64,000 bases of DNA from Pseudomonas sp. FP198. GTDB taxonomy: Bacteria > Pseudomonadota > Gammaproteobacteria > Pseudomonadales > Pseudomonadaceae. Each line of letters begins with the position of its first letter. The stretch's first letter is position 1. The position numbers were made by a program, and so were the translations under genes. The DNA lies in contig NZ_CP117452.1 of NCBI RefSeq assembly GCF_030687895.1, positions 1,009,501 through 1,073,500 of the forward strand, read 5' to 3'. The notes under the pieces were generated by a model. That model made no database searches. It was not told the DNA's origin and saw only the letters and a list, made by a program, of their open reading frames with translations. Below are positions 1 to 7,815 of this stretch, piece after piece.

Positions 1-539
1 GACGGCGGCAGGCTGGCCGGGTTGGCCTGCAGTTGCGCCGCCGACGAAGACAATCCCAGCGCCCACACCGCGCCCAGGCCCAGATAGGCGGCGGCACCGG
101 CGGCGCGATAATCCATTTTCAAGTCGCTGCGCCGGGCGAGTGCCCGCACCAGCAGGCCGCCGAACACCAGCGACAGGCCCCAGTTGAGCAGCGACGCGAC
201 CATGGAAATCAAGGCCACCCAGGCCACCGCGCTGCGGCCGTTTTTCGGGATCCGTGCCAGGCGATCGATCAGCTTGACGGCGGGCGGCGAACTGGCGACC
301 ACGTAACCGCCAATCACCACGAAGGCCATTTGCATGGTGAACGGAATCAGGCTCCAGAAACCATCGCCGAACGCCATCGCCGCTGCCGTGGGCGTAGCGC
401 CGATGAATTGCGTGGCGATTGCAACCACCAGCACCGCCAGCGCGGCGAAGACCCAGGAGTCGGGAAACCAGCGCTCGGCGAAACTGGAGCAGCGCAATGC
501 GAAGCGGGCGGAACGGCTGTCTTCAATGTCAGTGGTCAC
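1..539 (-). CDS. atoE: Short-chain fatty acid transporter, AtoE family (cut at window edge)
   Basis: The minus-strand frame starts with GTG at 537-539, with GAGG 8 nt upstream, and runs off the left edge after about 179 codons. The visible part has hydrophobic segments separated by short loops and the motif GDGFWSLIPFTMQMAFV, close to E. coli AtoE (GDGFWNLLAFGMQMALI), followed by an N-W-G-L-S-L-V-F-G-G-L-L stretch also typical of the family. Members are inner-membrane permeases for acetoacetate, butyrate and similar acids. The catabolic genes that usually sit with it would lie outside the window. It is transcribed away from the chemoreceptor that starts at 758. I am confident of the family; the substrate is inferred. 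Confidence 0.85.
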   Translation of the reverse strand, partial: MTTDIEDSRSARFALRCSSFAERWFPDSWVFAALAVLVVAIATQFIGATPTAAAMAFGDGFWSLIPFTMQMAFVVIGGYVVASSPPAVKLIDRLARIPKNGRSAVAWVALISMVASLLNWGLSLVFGGLLVRALARRSDLKMDYRAAGAAAYLGLGAVWALGLSSSAAQLQANPASLPP

Positions 540-757
540 GGCAATCACCTCGGTTTTTATGGTTATGGGTATCTGGTGCGACGAAGCATCAGCGGTCGGA
601 CGCCAACGGTGGAACATTCCAATGACCGTGGAAGCCGGACCGGCGTTCGAGCGCCACTTGATTATTTTTCAGGCCGACCAGCGGCACTCTTCAGAAACAA
701 ATCGCCAAGCCGATGGCAAGAGAACACAAAAGATTCTCTGCCTGCCGGAGCATGACC

Positions 758-2074
758 ATGTTCAACACCCGCCTCAAGCAGGAGCTTCTGGCTCTTCGCC
801 AAGAACTCTCGAGCATCATGCAAGTCAAGGAAAGCCTGGACCGAGAGATGTTGGCGCTGACCCTCGACGCCGAGGGGCGGGTGCAATCGGTCAATCAGAA
901 CTTTCTCGACGAGATGCACTACAAGAGCCAGGACCTGATCGGCCGCGCTGTCGAGGACCTGGTGCCGGCCTACCTGAGATCCAATGAATTCCAGATTCGC
1001 TTCAAGACCGCGCTGACCCGCGGTGAGCACTTCTCCGGTGCCGTTCGCCTGGCACGAGGCAACGGCGACGAGGCCTGGCTACGCTCGATCCTCCAGCCGG
1101 TACGGGATGCCAACGGGCGAATCCGCTACTTCTCGATGTACTCCAGTGACCTGACCCGCACCATCGAAAATTCCCGCGAGCATGAAAACCTGATCGGCGC
1201 CCTGGTCCGTTCGACGGCGGTGATCGAGTTCGACCTGGGCGGCCACGTCCTGACCGCCAATGATCGTTTTCTCAATGCCATGGGCTACAGCCTTGCGCAG
1301 ATCAAGGGCAAGCACCACCGCACGTTTTGCGAACCCGAGGAGTACAACAGCGCGGCCTACCAGAATTTCTGGAAACGCCTGAACAACGGGGAATTTGTCG
1401 CCGGCCGCTTCAAGCGCCTCGACAGCAATGGCCGTGAGGTGTGGCTGGAGGCGTCCTACAACCCGGTACTCGACGCCAACGAACGCCTTTACAAAGTGGT
1501 CAAGTTCGCCACCGATATCACCGATCAGGTCAACCAGGAAAAAGCCGTCGCCGAAGCCGCCAGCATCGCCTACAGCACGTCATTGCAGACCGATAACAGC
1601 GCCCAGCGCGGAACCACCGTCGTGACCCAGGCGGTGGACGTGATGCGTGACCTGGCCCGACACATGCAAACCGCCGGTCAAGGTATCGAGGCGCTGAACG
1701 AGCAGTCCCTGGTCATCGGGACCATCGTCAAGACCATCAGCGGCATCGCCGAACAGACCAACCTGCTGGCGCTCAACGCGGCCATCGAGGCTGCTCGGGC
1801 CGGTGAGCAGGGACGGGGTTTCGCAGTGGTCGCCGATGAGGTCCGGCAACTGGCCTCGCGAACCAGCCAGGCGACCGACGAGATCATCGGCGTGGTCCGC
1901 CAGAACCAGGACATGGCCCGCAATGCCGTGGCGCTGATGACCGACGGCCAGCATCAGGCCGAACAGGGCCTGGCCCTGGCAGCCGAGGCGGGAACGGTCA
2001 TCGTCGAGATCCAGGACGGGGCGAAAAAAGTGGTGGATGCGGTGAGCCAGTTCGCCAATCAGTTGTCGACTTGA
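758..2074 (+). CDS. Soluble PAS-PAS methyl-accepting chemotaxis protein (BdlA/Aer-like)
   Basis: 438 aa from the ATG at 758, chosen because GGAG at 747-750 is 7 nt away; the in-frame ATG at 752 is too close to it. No membrane segment is visible. Two PAS domains lie at about residues 20-125 and 145-250; the second ends with the PAC-like [11 protein letters not shown]. The cytoplasmic signalling domain follows, with the CheA/CheW-contacting hairpin tip [18 protein letters not shown] at about 330-350. This layout is that of P. aeruginosa BdlA (biofilm dispersal) and related soluble receptors, which sense redox or small ligands through PAS. No haem- or FAD-binding signature could be named by eye. 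It is a single gene ending just before a REP pair. Confidence 0.85.
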   Translation: MFNTRLKQELLALRQELSSIMQVKESLDREMLALTLDAEGRVQSVNQNFLDEMHYKSQDLIGRAVEDLVPAYLRSNEFQIRFKTALTRGEHFSGAVRLARGNGDEAWLRSILQPVRDANGRIRYFSMYSSDLTRTIENSREHENLIGALVRSTAVIEFDLGGHVLTANDRFLNAMGYSLAQIKGKHHRTFCEPEEYNSAAYQNFWKRLNNGEFVAGRFKRLDSNGREVWLEASYNPVLDANERLYKVVKFATDITDQVNQEKAVAEAASIAYSTSLQTDNSAQRGTTVVTQAVDVMRDLARHMQTAGQGIEALNEQSLVIGTIVKTISGIAEQTNLLALNAAIEAARAGEQGRGFAVVADEVRQLASRTSQATDEIIGVVRQNQDMARNAVALMTDGQHQAEQGLALAAEAGTVIVEIQDGAKKVVDAVSQFANQLST

Positions 2075-2091
2075 GAACTTGCTGAGTGAGC

Positions 2092-2188
2092 CGCCTTCGC
2101 GAGCAGGCTCGCTCCCACAGTTGATCGGGGTTCACAGGTATCCCGATCACGCAGATCCATTGTGGGAGCGAGCCTGCTCGCGAAGGCG
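2092..2188. repeat. REP pair (REPIN), GTGGGAGCGAGC family
   Basis: Two 28-nt arms (2092-2119 and 2161-2188) are perfect reverse complements, each itself palindromic around GCGAGCAGGCTCGC, with a 41-nt spacer. This is the classic fluorescens-type REP doublet. It sits between the 3' ends of two convergent genes and could act as a transcript end or stabiliser. No RAYT transposase is present in the window. Confidence 0.9.
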
Positions 2189-2238
2189 TCAGCCCATCCA
2201 CCATCAAACCAGGCGGGCCTTACCTGATCCGCGCGCGC

Positions 2239-4095
2239 TCAATCCCCCAGCGCCTCTCCCTCACGCCGCGGATCCGCCCCGCCGGCCAGTGAAGCCTTGC
2301 CTTGCGCATCGCGCACCCGAACGATCGCCTGGGTGCCGCTGGTCATGTCGATCTCGCTCACCGTGTGGCCCTGGTCTTTCAGCGCCTGGATCAACGTCGG
2401 GCTGAACTGGCCTTGCTCCAGTTCGGTGGCGCCGTTGCGGCTGCCGAAGTTGGGCAGGTTGATGGCGGCTTGCGGGTCCAGGTTCCAGTCCAGCAGGCCG
2501 ATCACCGACTTGGCGACATATTCGATGATCTGCGATCCGCCCGGCGAGCCAATCGCGGCGAGGAATTCGCCACTCTGGCGATCGAAAATCAGCGTTGGCG
2601 CCATGGACGATCGCGGGCGTTTTCCGGGTTCGACGCGGTTGGCGACTTTCTGTCCGTTCTCTTCGGGTATGAACGAGAAATCGGTCATCTGGTTGTTGAG
2701 CATGAAGCCCTGCACCATCAAGTGCGAACCGAAGGCCGACTCCACCGTGGTGGTCATCGACACGGCGCCGCCCTGGTCATCCACCGCCGCCACTTGCGAC
2801 GTGGAAATGCGCAGGGGCGAGCGGTCCGGTGCGTAGGCCACCTGGATACCCGGCGGCGTGCCGGGCTTGGCGATGCCCATGCTGCGTGGTCCGATCAGGC
2901 TCGCGCGACTGGCGAGATAAGCCGGATCGACCAGGCCCTTGAGCGGCACCGGGACAAAGTCCGCATCTGCGACATACTGGGCGCGGTCGGCGTAGGCCAG
3001 GCGTTCAGCCTCGGAAATCAGGTGCACCGCTTGCGGCGCCGGCTCGATACCCGCGGGCTTGTCTGACGGCAGCGGTTTCAACGGCGCGAGGGCCGAGCGG
3101 CTGTCGTGATGTTCCAGGGCCTGCAATGTCCCGAGGATCTGCGCCACGGCGATCCCGCCGGACGACGGTGGCGCCATGCCACAGACTTGCCAGCGCTTGT
3201 AGTCGGTGCACAACGGCGCGCGTTCCCGGGCGGCATAACCCTTGAGGTCGCTCAGCGAAAGGCTGCCGGGATTGCCATGGCCTTGCACTTTGGCGACGAT
3301 CTCCGCAGCCACCGGCCCTTCATACAACGCGCTGGGACCTTCGTGGGCAATACGCGAAAGTACGCCGGCCAAGGCAGGGTTTTTCAGCAGCGTGCCCACC
3401 GCTTTCGGGCTGCCATCGGCGTTGAGGAAATAGGCGGCCATCTCGGGCGAGCTGGGCAAGGCTGTATCGGCGGCGATCATCGAGTGCAGCCGGGGGGAAA
3501 TCCTGAAGCCCTGTTCCGCCAGTTTGATGGCCGGCTCGAACAGCGTCGCCCATTCCAGGCGACCGTGTTTGCGATGAGCCAGTTCCAGCGCGCGCAACAC
3601 GCCAGGCGTGCCTACCGAACGGCCGCCGATCTGCGCGGCGGCAAACGGCAAGGGTTTGCCGTCGGTCTGGATGAAGAGTTTTTCGCTGGCGCCGGCCGGT
3701 GCCGTTTCGCGACCGTCGTAGGTGCGCACCGCCTTGCCGTCCCACAGCACAATGAAGGCGCCACCGCCGATGCCGGAAGACTGCGGTTCCACCAGCGTCA
3801 GCACCGACTGCATCGCAATCGCCGCGTCGATGGCCGAGCCTCCACGCCGGAGCATTTCCCGCCCGGCCTCGGCCGCCAGAGGATTGGCCGCAGCGGCCAT
3901 GTGCCGGTCGGCGTGGCGAGTCTGCAGGTCGGTGCGGTAGCCGGAAGCGATTTCCGGAGCGGTGGGCAATGGCGGGGCGGTTGTGGAGGCGGGCGGCGTC
4001 TTACAGGCAACGAGTGTCAGGGCGACGGCCAGCAGTGAAACGGCTGACAGGCGATGAAGATTCGGTTTGAGGGCTGAAAGCACGTGTCGCTCCAT
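2239..4095 (-). CDS. ggt: Gamma-glutamyltransferase, predicted lipoprotein form
   Basis: 618 aa. The start at 4095 (MERHVLS...) puts a lipoprotein signal at the N terminus, with the lipobox L-V-A-C at about residue 30 followed by Lys. The N-terminal-nucleophile hydrolase fold is clear: SSGIGGGAF near residue 110, PSSGGIAVAQILG in the large subunit, and the self-cleavage/nucleophile Thr in the segment S-T-S-Q-V-A-A-V-D, which aligns with TTHYSVVD of E. coli Ggt. MLNNQMTDFSF and GSPGGSQII follow in the small subunit. The enzyme cleaves or transfers the gamma-glutamyl group of glutathione and related amides in the periplasm. An upstream in-frame start at 4149 exists but would hide the signal peptide. 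Convergent with the PAS receptor. Confidence 0.92.
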   Translation of the reverse strand: MERHVLSALKPNLHRLSAVSLLAVALTLVACKTPPASTTAPPLPTAPEIASGYRTDLQTRHADRHMAAAANPLAAEAGREMLRRGGSAIDAAIAMQSVLTLVEPQSSGIGGGAFIVLWDGKAVRTYDGRETAPAGASEKLFIQTDGKPLPFAAAQIGGRSVGTPGVLRALELAHRKHGRLEWATLFEPAIKLAEQGFRISPRLHSMIAADTALPSSPEMAAYFLNADGSPKAVGTLLKNPALAGVLSRIAHEGPSALYEGPVAAEIVAKVQGHGNPGSLSLSDLKGYAARERAPLCTDYKRWQVCGMAPPSSGGIAVAQILGTLQALEHHDSRSALAPLKPLPSDKPAGIEPAPQAVHLISEAERLAYADRAQYVADADFVPVPLKGLVDPAYLASRASLIGPRSMGIAKPGTPPGIQVAYAPDRSPLRISTSQVAAVDDQGGAVSMTTTVESAFGSHLMVQGFMLNNQMTDFSFIPEENGQKVANRVEPGKRPRSSMAPTLIFDRQSGEFLAAIGSPGGSQIIEYVAKSVIGLLDWNLDPQAAINLPNFGSRNGATELEQGQFSPTLIQALKDQGHTVSEIDMTSGTQAIVRVRDAQGKASLAGGADPRREGEALGD

Positions 4096-4207
4096 CCATG
4101 GGCCAGGGATATTGAGACCGACTGTAGCGATGCGGGACGTGGCGTGCAAATCAGCAAGGGCGTGCTTCTTTCAATCAGCGCTTTTCTGCTTCGCTCCCAT
4201 AGGCACG

Positions 4208-5008
4208 TCAGGCATTCTGCGCCTGGAGAAAAATCGAGAACAGCTCGGACTGGGACTTGATCCCCAGTTTGCTGTACATGTGCTTCTTATGGACCTTCAC
4301 GGTCTCGACAGAAATTTCCAGCTTGCGGGCGACTTCCTTGCTGGAGCAGCCACTGAGCATCAAGCGCCCGACATCCAACTCCCGCGCCGTCAATTGCGCG
4401 CCTTTGAGCTGCTGCACTGACGCTTCCAGCTGCACTCGCCAGTCGACTTGCGACGGTGCTGGCGCGAGGGCCACGACCTCATTGATTTCGTAAGGCAGGC
4501 GCTGGCGCAACAGGCCGAGTACCCAAGGCTGGATCAGCGACAGCAGTGCGATCTGCTCGCCACTGAAGCGCTGCTTGCTGCCCAACGACAGACACAGCGT
4601 GCGGTCGCCTTCGAGCTGGCAATTGAACTGGATTTCATCGGATACCACATTCAGCCGAAAGTAGCGTTGGTAGTACTCGGTCAGCTCGAAATGTTCCGGC
4701 GCCACTTCCGACAGGCGATACAGCCCGGTGCGCGACTGCTCGCGACAGGCGATGTAGAACGGATCGAGCAGATACAAACCGCGCAGGTAGTCCTGGAACA
4801 ACTGATCGGGGCTGCCGTCCGCGCCCGGGCACTCGGCGAACACTTGCGGGCGCTGATCGGCACTGAAAAGCAGCGCCACCCAACTGTCGAAGGGGACGTA
4901 CTGATCCAGCAACCGTACCAGCTGCGTCCAGAAATTGGGCTTGTCCAAGGCGTCGATCAGTTGCCCGACCGAGCGGTGCCACGCGATGTCATCCAGCGAA
5001 AGTGTCAT
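4208..5008 (-). CDS. LuxR-family transcriptional regulator
   Basis: 266 aa. Residues about 10-180 form an N-terminal sensory region (GAF/autoinducer-like in pattern, ligand unknown). Residues about 200-262 are a LuxR-type helix-turn-helix with LTARELDVGRLMLSG, SSKEVARKLEISVETVKVH and YSKLGIKSQSEL. There is no receiver-domain aspartate pocket, so it is not a typical response regulator. It is divergent from the amidase at 5133 with 124 nt between the starts, and the PuuP-like permease lies beyond the amidase, so it probably controls that uptake/hydrolysis module. The substrate that triggers it cannot be read from sequence. Confidence 0.85.
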   Translation of the reverse strand: MTLSLDDIAWHRSVGQLIDALDKPNFWTQLVRLLDQYVPFDSWVALLFSADQRPQVFAECPGADGSPDQLFQDYLRGLYLLDPFYIACREQSRTGLYRLSEVAPEHFELTEYYQRYFRLNVVSDEIQFNCQLEGDRTLCLSLGSKQRFSGEQIALLSLIQPWVLGLLRQRLPYEINEVVALAPAPSQVDWRVQLEASVQQLKGAQLTARELDVGRLMLSGCSSKEVARKLEISVETVKVHKKHMYSKLGIKSQSELFSIFLQAQNA

Positions 5009-5132
5009 GCCTCTACCCCTATCGGGTTACCCCAGCGGCGTGATTTCCCGGCCGCGGGCTTGCTGCGCATACTGGCGCACAGACACCGAGCGGGCAATCT
5101 TTCTACCCGCCGATCAAGAACAAGGAATACCC

Positions 5133-5954
5133 ATGAAAGTCGAACTCGCCCAGTTGGCGGGCCGTGATAACGCCACGGCTTACAACCTCGAACGCGCGCT
5201 CAAGGCGATTGCCGCGTGTGCCGCCGATACGCAGATGATCGTGTTCCCCGAAACCCACCTGATGGGTTTTCCGTCGCTTGAGACGGTGGCAGAAACCGCC
5301 GAACCGCTGGACGGACCGACCGTCAGCGCGGTACTCGCTGCGGCTCGGGAACATGACGTTGCCGTGGTGATCGGCGTGGCCGAGAACGACCGCGGCCACT
5401 TTTACAACACCACGCTGCTGATCACGCCACAAGGCATTGCGCTGAAGTATCGCAAGACACACCTGTGGGCATCGGATCGCGGGGTGTTCGAGCCCGGCGA
5501 CCGTTACGCCACGTGTGAATGGAAGGGTGTGCGGGTCGGCCTGCTGATCTGCTACGACATCGAATTCCCGGAAACCGCCCGGGCCCTGGCGCAACTGGGG
5601 GCCGAACTGCTGATCGTCACCAACGGCAACATGGACCCCTACGGCCCGACCCACCGCACCGCCATCATGGCCCGCGCCCAGGAAAACCAGGCGTTTGCGC
5701 TGATGGTCAACCGGGTGGAAGAGGGCGACGGCGGATTGGTGTTTGCAGGCGGCAGTGCGTTGGTGGACCCGCTGGGCAAGTTGTTGTTCGAGGCCGGGCG
5801 GGAGGAGGGGCAGTTTGCGGTGGAACTGGACCTGAACCAGTTGACGGCGGCGCGCCATGATTATCGGTATCTGGATGATCAGCGCCTGAAGTTGCCGGGG
5901 GAGATTGTCGAGCATGCCTGTGGGACGCGCGAGCTGCTGATTCCTGCGCGTTGA
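5133..5954 (+). CDS. Carbon-nitrogen hydrolase, RamA-like amidase
   Basis: 273 aa, ATG at 5133 preceded by AAGGA. The nitrilase-superfamily triad is complete: Glu in VFPETHLMGF (about residue 41), Lys in KYRKTHLW (about 110) and Cys in LLICYDIEFPET (about 145). Conserved IVTNGNMDPYGPTHR and ARAQENQAFALMVNR follow. The sequence resembles, from memory, the R-stereoselective amidase RamA of Pseudomonas sp. MCI3434 across its whole length, so an aliphatic or beta-amino amide substrate is likely. It is a cytoplasmic enzyme. A divergent LuxR regulator lies upstream and an APC permease downstream after a REP pair, suggesting import of an amine or amide followed by hydrolysis. Confidence 0.88.
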   Translation: MKVELAQLAGRDNATAYNLERALKAIAACAADTQMIVFPETHLMGFPSLETVAETAEPLDGPTVSAVLAAAREHDVAVVIGVAENDRGHFYNTTLLITPQGIALKYRKTHLWASDRGVFEPGDRYATCEWKGVRVGLLICYDIEFPETARALAQLGAELLIVTNGNMDPYGPTHRTAIMARAQENQAFALMVNRVEEGDGGLVFAGGSALVDPLGKLLFEAGREEGQFAVELDLNQLTAARHDYRYLDDQRLKLPGEIVEHACGTRELLIPAR

Positions 5955-5986
5955 TCCTGATCCTGTATTGGCAGTGGCAGGACTGA

Positions 5987-6070
5987 CGCCTTCGCGAGCA
6001 GGCCCGCGCCCACACTGGATGTGTGAACGCCCGAGATCAAACTGTGGGAGCGGGCCGGCCCGCGAAGAGG
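5987..6070. repeat. REP pair, GTGGGAGCGAGC family with diverged arms
   Basis: Left arm 5987-6014 and right arm 6042-6070 are inverted copies of the same REP unit. Both carry changes (GGCCCGCGCCCACA on the left, GTGGGAGCGGGCCGGCC on the right), so pairing is imperfect. The pair lies between the amidase and the permease, so the two genes may not be one simple transcript. Confidence 0.85.
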
Positions 6071-6184
6071 CCCTGAGCAGCAACACCTCTTCGTTGAAGA
6101 AAAAAACAGAACAACAACGTAACACCCGAAAACTTGCGCCGAACTCGGCTCTGCCATAAATCCAATAATTCGGAGTAGTCGCTC

Positions 6185-7510
6185 ATGGCTCGTTTACAAC
6201 GCACCCTGTCATTGGGGTCGGTGGTGCTGTTCGGCATCGCTTATATGACACCGATCATTGTCCTCGGCACCTTCGGCATCCTCGCTCAATCCACCGCCGG
6301 CATGGTCCCCGCCGCTTACCTGGCGGCATTGGTGGCGATGTTTTTCACCGCGATGAGCTACGGCCGAATGGCCGCAGCGTTCCCCGTCGCCGGTTCTGCC
6401 TACAGCTACGTGCGCAAGGCGATCAGCCCGAAACTCGGGTTCATCGCTGGTTGGGCGGTGCTGCTCGATTATCTGTTCCTGCCCATGGCGATCTGGCTGA
6501 TCGGCGCGGCCTACCTCCACTCCGCATTCCCGGCGGTGCCGCAGTGGATCTGGGTGCTGCTGTTCATCGGCATAACCAGTGCGATCAATATCGTCGGTCT
6601 GAAACTGGCTAACGGTATCAACGCGTTATTGATGCTGGTGCAGTTCCTGGTACTGATCGCCTTCGTTGCGCTGTGCGTTCATTACATCGGCGGTGACGGG
6701 AGCACACCGTTGTGGTCGGTCAAGCCGTTCTTCAACGGTGACATGCAGATGCCGCTGATCATGAGCGGCGCAGCCATCGCCTGTTATTCATTCCTCGGGT
6801 TCGACGCGGTCAGCACCTTGACCGAAGAAACCCGCGACCCGCGCCGGACCATTCCGCGCGCGATCATGCTGATCACCCTGATCGGCGGATTGATCTTCGT
6901 CAGCGTGTCGTATTTCGTGCAGATTGCGCATCCGTCGTTCCAGTTCGACAGCGTCGATGCGGCGGCCTATGAAATTGCCCGCAATATCGGTGGCGACCTG
7001 TTCGTGTCGATCTTCCTGATCGGCCTGATCGTTGGCCAGTTCGCGTCGGGGCTGTCGGCTCAGGCCAGCGGCTCGCGCCTGCTGTTCGCCATGGGCCGTG
7101 ACGGTGTGCTGCCAAAATCGTTCTTCGGTACCTTGCATGAGCGCTTTGGCACGCCGATCAACAGCATCCTGTTGTGCGCCGTGGTCGCGTTGCTGGCGCT
7201 GAAACTGGACGTCACTACCTCCACCTCGTTCATCAACTTCGGCGCGTTCCTGGCGTTCAGCCTGGTGAACCTGTCAGTGATCTTTCACTACTGGATCGGC
7301 GCAGAGAAGAAGGGCCTGCGTGAATTCGTATTGTTCCTGCTGTTCCCGTTCATAGGGTTGGCAGCGGATGTCTGGCTGATGGTCAGCCTCGATCACCTGG
7401 CGATCTACCTGGGCCTGAGTTGGCTGGCGATCGGCGTGGTGTACCTGGCGGTGCTGACGGGCGGCTTCCAGCGCCAGCCACCGGAGATGGATTTCCAGGA
7501 GACTGCATAA
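6185..7510 (+). CDS. APC-family amine permease, PuuP-like
   Basis: 441 aa with about 12 hydrophobic segments. The N-terminal LGSVVLFGIAYMTPIIV and AAAFPVAGSAYSYVRKA, then LLDYLFLPMAIWL and CYSFLGFDAVSTLTEETRDP, match the E. coli putrescine importer PuuP closely (LGFDAVTTLSEET in that protein). SGLSAQASGSRLLFAMGRDG is the usual APC segment 8 motif. It is an inner-membrane importer, probably for a polyamine or other amine. The start has GGAGTAG upstream. It follows the RamA-like amidase on the same strand, 230 nt away across a REP pair; a shared catabolic role is inferred. Confidence 0.88.
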   Translation: MARLQRTLSLGSVVLFGIAYMTPIIVLGTFGILAQSTAGMVPAAYLAALVAMFFTAMSYGRMAAAFPVAGSAYSYVRKAISPKLGFIAGWAVLLDYLFLPMAIWLIGAAYLHSAFPAVPQWIWVLLFIGITSAINIVGLKLANGINALLMLVQFLVLIAFVALCVHYIGGDGSTPLWSVKPFFNGDMQMPLIMSGAAIACYSFLGFDAVSTLTEETRDPRRTIPRAIMLITLIGGLIFVSVSYFVQIAHPSFQFDSVDAAAYEIARNIGGDLFVSIFLIGLIVGQFASGLSAQASGSRLLFAMGRDGVLPKSFFGTLHERFGTPINSILLCAVVALLALKLDVTTSTSFINFGAFLAFSLVNLSVIFHYWIGAEKKGLREFVLFLLFPFIGLAADVWLMVSLDHLAIYLGLSWLAIGVVYLAVLTGGFQRQPPEMDFQETA

Positions 7511-7565
7511 CCGCACTGCAACCTGGAGGGATATACGAAGGAGGGGAGAAGGAGATACAGCCAGA

Positions 7566-7599
7566 AACAAGAAAGCCCGCACTAGGCGGGCTTCTTGTT
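7566..7599. terminator. Bidirectional stem-loop terminator
   Basis: AGAAAGCCCGC / GCGGGCTTCTT form a GC-rich stem with a short loop between the permease and tRNA-Met. A second stem, TTCAAAGAT (7601-7609) with ATCTTTGAA (7620-7628), follows. Together they can end transcription arriving from both sides. Confidence 0.75.
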
Positions 7600-7635
7600 G
7601 TTCAAAGATATTCGAGAACATCTTTGAACAGGACT

Positions 7636-7712
7636 TGGTGGCTACACAGGGACTTGAACCCCGGACCCCAGCATTATGAATGCTATGCTCTAACCAACTG
7701 AGCTATGTAGCC
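7636..7712 (-). tRNA. tRNA-Met (CAT), elongator
   Basis: 77 nt on the minus strand with encoded CCA (TGG at 7636-7638). The acceptor stem GGCTACA pairs with TGTAGCC; the D arm is GCTC-AGTTGGTTA-GAGC; the anticodon loop TTCATAA carries CAT; the T loop reads GGTTCAAGTCC. The sequence is close to E. coli metT. The first pair G-C rather than a mismatch marks it as elongator, not initiator. Confidence 0.95.
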
Positions 7713-7815
7713 AAGTGGCGCGCATTATTCGCTGGTAACGAAGATGTGTCAAGCGTGAATCGAAAATATTTCTCTGCGCTTTCAACCGCTTATCCATCCT
7801 CGTCGGTAACGCTCG

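Noticed and set aside
695..716. Possible FliA (sigma-28) promoter with GCCGATGG before the PAS receptor
   Set aside because: The -10-like part matches 6 of 8 bases but no TAAA-like -35 sits at the correct distance, so it is not reliable.
4273..4278. TGTACA copies inside the LuxR gene (4273) and hpt (37822) as LitR sites
   Set aside because: Single copies within coding sequence, not paired and not near a start.
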